A stretch of DNA of 21,225 bases, taken from assembly GCA_035708065.1 (NCBI GenBank), contig DASSTC010000020.1, positions 1-21,225 of the forward strand, in the 5' to 3' direction. The notes below the pieces were generated by a model, which worked only from the letters and a program-made list of their open reading frames with translations, had not been told where the DNA came from and did no database searches. Position 1 is the first letter of the stretch. The number at the start of each line of letters is the position of its first letter. Below, one piece after another: positions 7,343-14,956 of the stretch. Made by a program: the position numbers and the translations under genes. This DNA is from JAICUY01 sp035708065 (GTDB lineage Bacteria > Chloroflexota > Limnocylindria > QHBO01).

Positions 7343-8536
7343 GTGACCGATGAACGGGAATCCACTACCACTGGCGGCGTCCAGCGTGCGGGCGCCACGT
7401 CTCCCACGGCCCTCGAGCGCTTCCTCGAGAGCGGAATCAGCCGCCGTCGCTTTCTGACCCTGTCGGGCAGCAGCCTCGCCGCGGCCATCCTCGCGGCGTG
7501 CGCGCCGTCGATCGGCCGGCCCTCGCCGAGCGGTGGCGCAACCGGCGGAAACCTGGGCGACACCCTGTCGCTCGCAACCTGGCCGAACTACCACAGCGAC
7601 GAGACGTTGAAGGCCTTCACCGCCAAGACCGGTGTCCAGATCAACGTCGGGGTCTACGGCTCGACCGAGGAGATGGAGGCGAAGCTTCGCGCGGGCAACT
7701 CGGGGATCGACATCGCCGTGCCCAGCAACTATGCCGTGCAGGGCTGGACGAAGGACGGTCTCGTCGAGGCGTTGGACTACTCGAAGCTGCCCAACGCCAA
7801 CCTGAAGGACTGGGACCCGCTCTTCGTCGACCAGGAGTTCGATCCCGGCAACAAGTACACCATTCCGAAGAACTGGGGCACCACCGGCATCGCCTTCCGG
7901 ACCGACAAGGTGACCGATGCGCCCGCATCGTGGAAGGACTTCTTCGCGATGGCCGGCGACAAGTACACCGGCAAGACCGTCATCGTCGATCACCAGATCT
8001 CGTCGCTCGGCTCCGCGGCCGTGGCGATGGGCTTCTCGTTCAACACGATCGACCCCGGCGAGCTCAAGCAGGTCGAGGACATGCTCACCGCGCTCAAGCC
8101 GAAGCTGTACGCGATCAGCAGCGACGTCCAACCGCCGCTGCGCAACTACGACTCGTGGATGACGATCGCGTGGACCGGCGACGGCGTCCAGGTGGTGCGC
8201 GACAACCCGGACACCGCCAAGTACGTCGTCGCCAGCGACGGTGGCGAGCTCTGGGTGGACAGCTGGTCGATCGCGGCGGACGCACCCCACAAGGCGGCGG
8301 CGTATGCCTTCCTCGACTTCATCCTCCAGCCGGAGCAGAGTGCCAAGGACACCGAGTTCTGCCTCTTCCCGCACGCCAACCCCAAGGTGAAGGAGCTCGT
8401 CTCGAAGGACGTGGCCAACAACGAGGTCATCTATCCGCCGGCTGCGCTGCTTCAGAAGCTGACCTTCGCGACCTCCGAGACGTACAACAGCCCGCTCCGC
8501 GCGGAGACCTGGGCGCGCATCAAGTCGTCGTCGTAG
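7343..8536 (+). CDS. PotD-like substrate-binding lipoprotein with Tat signal
   Basis: 397-residue extracellular binding protein of the polyamine-class ABC family. The N terminus carries a twin-arginine motif SRRRFLT (33-39), a hydrophobic stretch and a lipobox LAAC with Cys at 53, so it is probably exported folded and lipid-anchored. The mature part follows the PotD pattern: TWPNYHS near the start, VPSNYA, then AWTGDG and GGELWVDSW in the second lobe. Compared from memory with E. coli PotD, the Trp and Asp of the last motif are kept. The Glu that contacts the polyamine amine (E171) and one Tyr (Y85) seem to be replaced. GTG start with AGGAGG (7327-7332) ten bases upstream; 32 bases separate it from the ATPase gene. 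The ligand may be a non-polyamine. Confidence 0.87.
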   Translation: MTDERESTTTGGVQRAGATSPTALERFLESGISRRRFLTLSGSSLAAAILAACAPSIGRPSPSGGATGGNLGDTLSLATWPNYHSDETLKAFTAKTGVQINVGVYGSTEEMEAKLRAGNSGIDIAVPSNYAVQGWTKDGLVEALDYSKLPNANLKDWDPLFVDQEFDPGNKYTIPKNWGTTGIAFRTDKVTDAPASWKDFFAMAGDKYTGKTVIVDHQISSLGSAAVAMGFSFNTIDPGELKQVEDMLTALKPKLYAISSDVQPPLRNYDSWMTIAWTGDGVQVVRDNPDTAKYVVASDGGELWVDSWSIAADAPHKAAAYAFLDFILQPEQSAKDTEFCLFPHANPKVKELVSKDVANNEVIYPPAALLQKLTFATSETYNSPLRAETWARIKSSS

Positions 8537-8573
8537 GAGCTCGTCTTGGTGAGCAGCTCGAGGAGGGCGAGGG

Positions 8574-9425
8574 ATGGATAGACGCGGTCGGCGCGGCGTG
8601 CTGCTGCTGCCGGCGACGCTCTGGTACCTCGCCTTCCTCGTCGCCCCGCTCACCGTTCTGCTGATCTTCTCGTTCGGCGTGCGCGCGCCGAACGGCGGCT
8701 ATCAACCGGCGCTCAGCTTCGAGCAGTACCTGAGCCTCGAGACGCGGCTGACGCCGTTCCTCAACACGATTCAGCTCGGGTTCGTCGGCACCGTCGCCTG
8801 CCTGCTGGCCGCCTACCCGCTGGCCTACTACCTGGTGACCCGCGGCGGGTCGCGAAAGATGCTGCTGCTGGCGCTGATCGTCATCCCGTTCTGGACCAGC
8901 TTCCTGATCCGGACCTACGCCTGGATGTTCCTGCTGGGCAACAGCGGAATCCCGCGGGTCGTCGAGGCAGCCGGCCTGACCGATCGGCTCCAGCTGCTGA
9001 ACACGCCGTTCGCGGTGATGCTGGGCATCGTCTACAACTACCTGCCGCTCATGGCCCTGCCGATCTATGTCAGCCTCGAGCGTCTCGACAAGTCGCTCCT
9101 CGAGGCCTCGAAGGACCTCGGCGCGGACCGCGTGCGAACCTTCGTGCAGGTGACGCTGCCGCTCTCGGCGCCCGGCGTGATCAGCGGCTGCCTGCTCGTC
9201 TTCATCCCGGTGATGGGCGAGTACCTCATCCCGGTCCTGCTCGGCGGCGGCAAGACCTACTTCCTGGGCAACGCGCTCGCCGACCTCTTCCTGCAGTCGC
9301 GGAACTGGCCGTTCGGCTCGGCGATCGGCACGGCATTCGTCGCGATCATGCTCGTGGTGGTGGGGATCTACACCTGGCTCACCGGCAGGCTGGCCCGATC
9401 GCGACCGGACGCGCAGCTGCTGTGA
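8574..9425 (+). CDS. PotB-like ABC permease
   Basis: 283-residue inner-membrane permease with about six hydrophobic segments: roughly residues 8-30, 60-85, 95-122, 135-160, 195-225 and 250-275. The cytoplasmic EAA loop reads LEASKDLGADRVRTF followed by QVTLPLSAPG, the classic ATPase-docking site of PotB/PotC-type proteins. Length and topology are normal for PotB. ATG 8574 has AGGAGG (8561-8566) seven bases upstream; the 37-base gap after the binding-protein gene shows no terminator. It forms the translocation channel together with the next gene. Confidence 0.9.
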   Translation: MDRRGRRGVLLLPATLWYLAFLVAPLTVLLIFSFGVRAPNGGYQPALSFEQYLSLETRLTPFLNTIQLGFVGTVACLLAAYPLAYYLVTRGGSRKMLLLALIVIPFWTSFLIRTYAWMFLLGNSGIPRVVEAAGLTDRLQLLNTPFAVMLGIVYNYLPLMALPIYVSLERLDKSLLEASKDLGADRVRTFVQVTLPLSAPGVISGCLLVFIPVMGEYLIPVLLGGGKTYFLGNALADLFLQSRNWPFGSAIGTAFVAIMLVVVGIYTWLTGRLARSRPDAQLL

Positions 9426-10330
9426 ACGGGGAGCGCTGGGTGAACCGGCTGATGCGCGCCTATGCCGTGGCGGTCTACATCTTCCTGTTCGCGCCGATCG
9501 TCGTGGTGGTCGTCTTCAGCTTCAACGCCGGGCGGCACGTCGCCGAGCTGACCGGTCTCTCGTTGCGCTGGTACGAGGAGGCGTGGAGCAACCAGTTCGT
9601 GCTGCGCGCGCTGCGCAACAGCCTGTTCATCGCGTTCACCTCGGCGACGCTCGCCACCATCATCGGCACGCTGTCCGCAGTGGCGCTCTCCGGTGCGCGT
9701 CCGTGGGCGCGGCGCATCTTCGAGCAGCTGACGTACGTCGCGATCATCGTGCCGGGGATCGTGATCGGCATCTCGACGCTCATCTTCGTGGTGACCCTCT
9801 TCGACTGGATCAACCCATGGCTGCTATTCCTCTGGCCAGGCGGCAGGCCGCCGCAGCTCGGCCTGGGCGCGTACACCGTGGTCGCGGCGCACACGATGTT
9901 CACCTCCGCGGTCGTCAACGTGCTGGTGCGTACGCGCATGGCCGGGATGGACCGATCCCTCATCGAAGCGTCCGAAGATCTCTACGCGACGCCATCGCGT
10001 ACGTTCTGGCAGGTGACGATCCCGCAGCTGCTGCCGTCGATCGTCGCCGGCTTCCTGCTGGCCTTCACGTTCAGCTTCGACGACTTCATCGTCGCGTTCT
10101 TCACCGCCGGCCAGGACCAGACGCTCCCCATCTTCCTGTTTGCGTCGATCCGCCGAGGCGTGACCCCGGTGGTGAACGCCATCGCATCGGTCCTGCTGCT
10201 CGTCACGGTCACCTCGCTGGTCATCGCCTGGTTCGTGGGCGTCCAGCGAGGGCGTCGTCTTCGCTCGCGTCCGGCCGAAGGCGAAGATCCGATCCTGTCC
10301 GTCGGCGATCCGGTCGAGATGCTGACATGA
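9422..10330 (+). CDS. PotC-like ABC permease
   Basis: 302-residue second permease of the importer. Strongly hydrophobic segments include AVAVYIFLFAPIVVVVVFSF at 15-34. The EAA loop is IEASEDLYATPSRTF followed by QVTIPQLLPS, and FSFDDFIVAFF immediately after is highly characteristic of PotC-type subunits. The GTG start overlaps the PotB-like stop as GTGA, so the two permeases are co-translated. The tail after the last membrane segment is basic then acidic and unremarkable. Confidence 0.9.
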   Translation: MNGERWVNRLMRAYAVAVYIFLFAPIVVVVVFSFNAGRHVAELTGLSLRWYEEAWSNQFVLRALRNSLFIAFTSATLATIIGTLSAVALSGARPWARRIFEQLTYVAIIVPGIVIGISTLIFVVTLFDWINPWLLFLWPGGRPPQLGLGAYTVVAAHTMFTSAVVNVLVRTRMAGMDRSLIEASEDLYATPSRTFWQVTIPQLLPSIVAGFLLAFTFSFDDFIVAFFTAGQDQTLPIFLFASIRRGVTPVVNAIASVLLLVTVTSLVIAWFVGVQRGRRLRSRPAEGEDPILSVGDPVEMLT

Positions 10331-11082
10331 GCATCGCACGGCGCCCGCTGCTGACCGACGTCGTGCGCGACGAGCTCATGCACGCCATCGCGTCGGGCGA
10401 GTTCGCGCCCGGCGCGAAGCTGCCGAACGAGTCGCTGCTGTCCGAGCGGTTCGCGGTGAGCCGCGCGACGATTCGCGAGGCGGTCGGCACGCTCGTCGAG
10501 CAGGGCTACCTCCAGCGGATCCACGGCTCGGGCACCTACGTCCTGGCGCGACCGCGGCTCGAGAACTCGCTCGATGTCAACTTCAGCTACACCGAGCTGA
10601 TCGCGGCCAGCGGGCGCACGCCGGGCGAGCGGTGCGTGAGCCTGCGACGCGAGCCGGCATCGGGCGAGGTCGCCGATGCACTGGCCATCACCGAGGACGC
10701 GGAGGTGGTCCGTCTCGAGCGGGTGCGCACCGCCGACGGCGCACCGGTCATCTTCTCGATCGACCACCTTCCCGGACACATCGTCGACAGCACCGTCGCC
10801 GAGGAGCGCCTGCAGCACTCGATCTACGCGCTGCTCGCGGAGCTCGGCCACCCGGTCCACCATGGAGAAGCGACGCTGCAGCCGGACATCGTCGACCAGG
10901 CGATGGCCGACATCCTTCAATGCCCGCCTGGCTCGCTCGTTCAGCGCCTCGACCAGGTCGACTTCGGCACGGACGGCGAGCGCCTGATGTACAGCCAGGA
11001 GTGGCACCTGCCCCCCGTGATCGAGCTTCGCGTGTTTCGCCGAGGGCCCGGCGATATCCGTTCTGACGCCAACGGGGCGTGA
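10327..11082 (+). CDS. GntR-family (HutC/UTRA-type) transcriptional regulator
   Basis: 251-residue regulator. The N-terminal winged helix-turn-helix (about 8-72) has the GntR pattern: LPNESLLSERFAVSRATIREA and then GYLQRIHGSGTYV. Residues of about 85-240 form a UTRA-type effector-binding domain of the HutC subfamily, which usually senses small metabolites and sugar phosphates. ATG 10327 overlaps the PotC-like stop as ATGA, making it the last gene of the operon; the frame is open far upstream but that part lies inside the permease gene. It probably controls this operon, possibly through the near-palindrome at 50-64, with the imported compound or a phosphorylated intermediate as inducer. Family secure, target inferred. 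Confidence 0.88.
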   Translation: MSIARRPLLTDVVRDELMHAIASGEFAPGAKLPNESLLSERFAVSRATIREAVGTLVEQGYLQRIHGSGTYVLARPRLENSLDVNFSYTELIAASGRTPGERCVSLRREPASGEVADALAITEDAEVVRLERVRTADGAPVIFSIDHLPGHIVDSTVAEERLQHSIYALLAELGHPVHHGEATLQPDIVDQAMADILQCPPGSLVQRLDQVDFGTDGERLMYSQEWHLPPVIELRVFRRGPGDIRSDANGA

Positions 11083-11083
11083 A

Positions 11084-11099
11084 CGCGCTCAGCAGCGCG
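11084..11099. terminator. Hairpin at convergent gene ends
   Basis: CGCGCT-CAGC-AGCGCG can form a perfect 6-bp stem with a 4-base loop in the 6-base gap (and first bases of the LCP stop region) between two convergent genes. There is no T-tract on either strand, so it is not a canonical intrinsic terminator; it could still act as a bidirectional 3'-end structure. Confidence 0.3.
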
Positions 11100-12495
11100 A
11101 GCCGGGCTTCATCGTTGGTGGCGGGCCGTCGAAGGCGTGCGCCACGGCGGAGGCGACGCGATCCCAGTCGGCCGGCGTGAGAACCGGGTTGTAGACGTCG
11201 AACAGCAGGTGGCTCTCGACCGGGCCGGCGTCGATCTCGAGCATGTCGGGCACCGATGCCAGCGGCAGGTTGGTCCACAGGCTCTCGCGCGCGACGTCGA
11301 GCACGGCCGGCAGGTCGCCGAGCGGGTCGCAGCGCAGCTCGCGCCCCAGGGCCTGGACGACCTGCTGCTGGCGCTTCATCCGGTTGAAATCGCCGTCCTG
11401 GTGCCGTGTGCGGGCGTAGGCCAGCGCATGCCAGCCGTCGAGATGCTGCTTGCCGGCCGGGAAGTAGAGCTCGACGAGGTGGCCGCCATCGGGCGGGCGG
11501 TACTTCGCGTCGTAGACCGGCTGCGGGATGGTGAGCGTGATGCCGCCGATGGCATCGACCAGCTTGACGAAGCCGTTGAGGTCGGCGACGACCATGCCGT
11601 CGAGCTGCACGCCGAAGAGCCGCTCGGCCATCCCGCTCAGCGCCTTCAGCCCACGCTCGTCACCGCCGGGGAACAGCTCGGGATGCTGGTTGGCGTAGAC
11701 GTACAGCGCGTTGGCGTACTCGTGCGCCGCGCAGCCGCAGCTGAAGGCAGATGCGGCCGGCTCGGGCAGTGGCACCCCGAGCGTGTAGCGCGGCAGCGAA
11801 AACGCGGCGACCCGGCCCGAGGCGACGTCGATCGAGACGAGGATGATCGCGTCGGCGCGCATGCTCCATCGGCCAGGTCCGGCATCGGAGCCGATGAGCA
11901 GGACGTTCAGGCGCCCATCGGCCGCCCAGGCGGGCGTCGGCGACGGCGTCGGCGTCTCGACCGCCGAGGGTGAAGGCGAGGCTGACGGCGACGGCGCCGG
12001 GATGCCGGAGGGCATCGGTCCAAGGCTGGGAGAGGGCGCGACCGGTGGGCCGGCCGGATCGAAGACCGCGGCCAGCGTCTGGTGTGCGCTCCAGCCCAGG
12101 TAGGCGACCCAGCCGTGGCTGTAGACGGTGATCGCCAGCAGCCCGACCAGCACGAGCAGCGACCCGGCGCGGAGCCGCGCCTCGGGGTGACGCCGCCGGC
12201 TGAGGCGGTAGGCGTCGATGATCGCCCACGAGCGGTAGACCAGCAGCGCCATGCTGAGCGCGACGGCGCCGAGCAGGAAGGCCGGGTTGAGCAGGGCACG
12301 CAGGATGAGCGGCCGGTCGAGAAGGAACGCCGCGGCAGCGAGGATCGCGATCGCGACGATCGGCAGGGCGAGGAGCAGGCCGCGGCGCACTGCGCCGGCG
12401 AGCAGCTGGCCGAGGCCGGGCAGCAGGAACGAGAGGAAGCCGGCGAGGGTCGGCGATGAACGCAGCGCGCGGCGAATCGAATGGCTCGGGAACAT
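11089..12495 (-). CDS. LytR-CpsA-Psr (LCP) family envelope protein with four-helix membrane anchor
   Basis: 468 residues from ATG 12495; in-frame ATGs at 12513 and 12525 are alternatives and no start has a clear Shine-Dalgarno site. The N-terminal 140 residues hold about four membrane segments (16-32, 37-59, 68-94, 110-132). A Pro/Ser-rich linker follows (about 150-190), then the extracellular LCP domain (196-468). LCP landmarks are present: LNVLLIGSD (196-204), R213 and D215 in MRADAI, R236 in SLPRYT, DGMVVADLNGFVKLVDAIGG (299-318), YARTR (360-364), DGDF (367-370) and RQQQ (375-378). LCP enzymes transfer undecaprenyl-linked glycopolymers to peptidoglycan or other wall acceptors. A CGC motif (253-255) in the insert before the ANALYVYANQ segment could form a disulfide. 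Stands alone, convergent with the GntR gene. Confidence 0.85.
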   Translation of the reverse strand: MFPSHSIRRALRSSPTLAGFLSFLLPGLGQLLAGAVRRGLLLALPIVAIAILAAAAFLLDRPLILRALLNPAFLLGAVALSMALLVYRSWAIIDAYRLSRRRHPEARLRAGSLLVLVGLLAITVYSHGWVAYLGWSAHQTLAAVFDPAGPPVAPSPSLGPMPSGIPAPSPSASPSPSAVETPTPSPTPAWAADGRLNVLLIGSDAGPGRWSMRADAIILVSIDVASGRVAAFSLPRYTLGVPLPEPAASAFSCGCAAHEYANALYVYANQHPELFPGGDERGLKALSGMAERLFGVQLDGMVVADLNGFVKLVDAIGGITLTIPQPVYDAKYRPPDGGHLVELYFPAGKQHLDGWHALAYARTRHQDGDFNRMKRQQQVVQALGRELRCDPLGDLPAVLDVARESLWTNLPLASVPDMLEIDAGPVESHLLFDVYNPVLTPADWDRVASAVAHAFDGPPPTMKPGSRC

Positions 12496-12572
12496 TCGCG
12501 AGCGGATCATAGCGAGCAAGCGCATCCTCGTAGCGACGGCGTGCGACGCGACATCGTTGCATCGGTCTGCGC

Positions 12573-12578
12573 TAATCT
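12573..12578 (+). promoter_or_regulatory. Putative -10 element of the ABC exporter operon
   Basis: TAATCT lies eight bases before ATG 12587, so transcription starting at the usual distance would begin at or next to that ATG, giving a leaderless message. No good -35 was found. The alternative reading is that GAAGG (12581-12585) serves ATG 12593 as a ribosome site. Confidence 0.35.
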
Positions 12579-12586
12579 CCGAAGGC

Positions 12587-13489
12587 ATGACGATGGTCGA
12601 CGAGCCGCTGCGCATCGAGGGGCTGGTCAAGCGCTACGGCAAGGTCGAGGCGGTGCGCGGCATCGACCTGGTGGTGCGGGCGGGCGAGGTGTTCGGCTTC
12701 GTCGGACCCAACGGCGCCGGCAAGTCGACGACCATCCGCTGCATCCTCGATCTCCTCCGACCGTCGGCCGGGCGGATCGCCCTGTTCGGCCAGGACCCGC
12801 GCGTCGACGGCGCGCGACTGCGCGAGCGGGTGGCCTACGTCCCCGGCGAGCTGCGTCTGCCCGAACGGATGACCGGTCGCCAGTTCCTGCGCTCGGTCGG
12901 ACGGTTGCGCCACGGCTTCGACCGACAGCGCGTCGAGGCACTGGCCGACCGATTCAAGCTCGAGCTCGACCGCAACATCCGCCACCTGTCGAGTGGCAAC
13001 CGGCGCAAGGTCAGTGTCCTGTCCGCCTTCCTGTCCGATGCGGACCTGCTCATCCTCGACGAGCCGACGGGCGGTCTCGATCCGCTGATGCAGCACGAGT
13101 TCCTCGAGCTCGTGCGCGAGCGGCGTGCCGCCGGGGCGACCGTCTTCCTGTCGTCGCACATCCTCTCCGAGGTGCAGAGCGTCGCGGACCGGCTCGCGGT
13201 CCTGCGCAGCGGCAAGATCGTCACGCAGGGCACGGTTGCCGAGGTTCGCGGACTCGCCAGCCAGCGGGTCGAGGTCTGGTTCGAGACCGATGCACCGGCG
13301 GGCCTGCTCCAGATCCCGGGCCTCGGCGAGGCACGCGTCGAGGGGCGCCAGTTCACCGCGGTGCTCACCGGCTCGGCGCGACCCCTGATCGATTCCCTGG
13401 CGGGCATGCCGATCACCTCGATCCAGATCCAGGAGCCCGATTTGGAGGAGGCGTTCCTGGGCCTGTACGAGGAGGAGCCGGAGTCGTGA
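12587..13489 (+). CDS. ABC exporter ATPase
   Basis: 300-residue ATPase of the drug/antibiotic-exporter (ABC-2) type. Walker A is GPNGAGKST (40-48), and Walker B with D-loop is LLILDEPTGGLD (154-165). The switch His lies in LSSHILSE. The signature is LSSGN (134-138) rather than LSGGQ. The Q-loop position reads AYVPGELRLPERMTG and has no Gln, a variation I associate with a subgroup of such exporters. The C-terminal 80 residues form the usual small domain. ATG 12587 is taken (leaderless reading); ATG 12593 is the alternative. It pairs with the overlapping permease gene. The exported substrate is unknown; neighbouring LCP and two-component genes suggest an envelope or stress role, which is only inference. 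Confidence 0.87.
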   Translation: MTMVDEPLRIEGLVKRYGKVEAVRGIDLVVRAGEVFGFVGPNGAGKSTTIRCILDLLRPSAGRIALFGQDPRVDGARLRERVAYVPGELRLPERMTGRQFLRSVGRLRHGFDRQRVEALADRFKLELDRNIRHLSSGNRRKVSVLSAFLSDADLLILDEPTGGLDPLMQHEFLELVRERRAAGATVFLSSHILSEVQSVADRLAVLRSGKIVTQGTVAEVRGLASQRVEVWFETDAPAGLLQIPGLGEARVEGRQFTAVLTGSARPLIDSLAGMPITSIQIQEPDLEEAFLGLYEEEPES

Positions 13490-14289
13490 GGCGCGCCTGG
13501 GAGCTCGTCGCCATCGCGCTGCGCGGCGCACGCCGCGCCGGTCTGGTGTGGGGCCTGAGCCTGGCGGCCCTGGTCGTTCTGACCGTCGCGTTCTGGCCGT
13601 CGTTCCGCGACGAGCCGGGGCTCCAGGAGATCGTCAAGGGGATGCCTGATGCGCTGGTCCAGGCCTTCGGCCTCTCCGACTTCGGGACGCCCGAGGGCTT
13701 CCTGCGCGGCAACCTGTACGCCGTGCTCGCCCCGCTGCTGCTCGCCGTGGCGGGGGTGCTGATCATGAACGGCCAGACGGCGTCCGACGAGGACTCCGGC
13801 CGGATGGAGGCCTACCTTGCCCAGCCGGTGACGCGCGCGGCCGTATTCCTCGGGCGCGCGGCGGGCGTGGTGGCGTGGCTCGTGGGCATCGGTCTGATCC
13901 TGCTTGCTGCGCAGCTGGCGGCGGATGCCGTCTTCGGACTGGGGATCGCGACCGACCGGATCGTTGCCACTGTCGTGCTCTGCGTGCTGCTGGGCGTGCT
14001 GCACGCCGGGCTGGCGGCCCTCGTCGCCGGCTGGACCGGACGGCCGGGGCTGGTGCTCGGGATCGGGATGGCGGTCGCGGTGCTCGGCTACGTGATGATC
14101 GCGCTGTTCCCGATCAGCGACGTGCTCGCCCCGTGGCGGCATGCCTCACCGTGGGATTGGGCGCTGGGCGGGGATCCGCTGAAGACCGCCACCGAGGCGT
14201 GGCGCTACGCGGCGCTCGGGGTTCCGGCGCTGCTGCTGATCGGGATCGGAACGTGGCTGTTCGGGAATCGCGACGTGGAGGCCGGGTAG
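13486..14289 (+). CDS. ABC-2 type exporter permease
   Basis: 267-residue membrane protein with about six hydrophobic segments (roughly 18-40, 80-100, 118-145, 155-178, 185-210, 238-258). The cytoplasmic loop SDEDSGRMEAYLAQPVTR resembles the coupling motif of ABC-2 permeases (E..G..E..LA.PV.R). GTG 13486 overlaps the ATPase stop by 4 bases, with AGGAGG (13470-13475) ten bases upstream. A half-size permease of this length normally works as a dimer with two ATPase copies. Substrate cannot be told. Confidence 0.85.
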   Translation: MRRAWELVAIALRGARRAGLVWGLSLAALVVLTVAFWPSFRDEPGLQEIVKGMPDALVQAFGLSDFGTPEGFLRGNLYAVLAPLLLAVAGVLIMNGQTASDEDSGRMEAYLAQPVTRAAVFLGRAAGVVAWLVGIGLILLAAQLAADAVFGLGIATDRIVATVVLCVLLGVLHAGLAALVAGWTGRPGLVLGIGMAVAVLGYVMIALFPISDVLAPWRHASPWDWALGGDPLKTATEAWRYAALGVPALLLIGIGTWLFGNRDVEAG

Positions 14290-14290
14290 G

Positions 14291-14324
14291 GTCCGGCTAC
14301 GCGCGGCCGGCGCGCGAGTCGGAC
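14291..14324. terminator. Strong GC hairpin at convergent gene ends
   Basis: The left arm GTCCGGCTACGCGCG (14291-14305) pairs with CGCGCGAGTCGGAC (14311-14324). This gives 8 bp (one G-U on the plus strand), one bulged A and 6 bp, around the 5-base loop GCCGG. It begins two bases after the exporter permease stop and runs into the last codons of the oppositely oriented response regulator. No T-run follows on either strand, so termination would need Rho or simply reflect 3'-end protection. Confidence 0.45.
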
Positions 14325-14956
14325 AGGGCGCGGCGCGCGAAGCCATGGCCGATGGCGTACATCCGCAGGCCGCGCAGGCCGCGGACGTCGAGCTTCTCGG
14401 CGGCGTTGGCCACGTGGCGACGCACGGTATGCAGGCTGATGCCGAGCGCATCGGCGATCCACAGCGGCGATCGGCCGTCGCCGAGCAGGCTGACGATCTC
14501 CCGCTCGCGCGGTGAGAGCTGCTCCCCCGTGCGCAGCCAGCGAAGCGAGTCGTCGAGCACCACGCCGGCGATCTCGGAGTGCAAAAACGTGTGGCCGGCG
14601 GCGACCGCACGTACCGCTGCGGTGAGGTCCTGGACGGTCGCTCCCTTGACCAGGTAGCCGGCGGCGCCGTTGAGGAACGACTGCCGGACCGTCTCGGCAT
14701 CGGCGAACATCGACAGGATCAGGATTCGCGCATGGTGCACCCGGCCGCGCAGCAGGCGGATGAGCGGCACACCGTCCTCGTCGTCGAGGCCGATGTCGAG
14801 CAGGATCACGTCCGGCTGCGTCTCCACCGCGCGGGCCATCGCCTCGTCGACGCTCGACGCCTCCCCGACGATGCTGAAGGCCGGCTCCTGCTCGAGCAGC
14901 ATGCGCAGCCCTTCACGCACGACGTGGTGATCCTCGACGAGCAGGATCCGGGTCAT
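14297..14956 (-). CDS. NarL/LuxR-family response regulator
   Basis: 219-residue cytosolic regulator. The receiver domain (1-120) has acidic pair E8/D9, phospho-acceptor D54 in VILLDIG, S82 in the switch position and K104 in GYLVKGA. The LuxR-type DNA-binding domain (about 145-210) contains LSPREREIVSLL and the recognition helix around ISLHTVRRHV. It is translated after the histidine kinase through an ATGA overlap (14953-14956), so the two form a cognate pair. The divergent cupredoxin gene and the convergent ABC exporter are candidate targets, by position only. Confidence 0.92.
   Translation of the reverse strand: MTRILLVEDHHVVREGLRMLLEQEPAFSIVGEASSVDEAMARAVETQPDVILLDIGLDDEDGVPLIRLLRGRVHHARILILSMFADAETVRQSFLNGAAGYLVKGATVQDLTAAVRAVAAGHTFLHSEIAGVVLDDSLRWLRTGEQLSPREREIVSLLGDGRSPLWIADALGISLHTVRRHVANAAEKLDVRGLRGLRMYAIGHGFARRALSDSRAGRA

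Noticed and set aside
6911..8653. 580-codon minus-strand frame opposite the binding-protein gene
   Set aside because: No family features; the plus-strand binding protein has a signal peptide, lipobox and PotD-like motifs.
9583..10326. Upstream extension of the GntR frame within the PotC-like gene
   Set aside because: Shadow frame; the GntR winged helix begins directly after ATG 10327.
11137..11973. Plus-strand frame opposite the LCP gene
   Set aside because: No recognisable domain; the opposite strand encodes all LCP motifs.
11930..12060. GC-rich repeated GGCGACGGCGTC-like tract as a possible repeat element
   Set aside because: It encodes the Ser/Pro-rich linker of the LCP protein and is explained by low-complexity coding.
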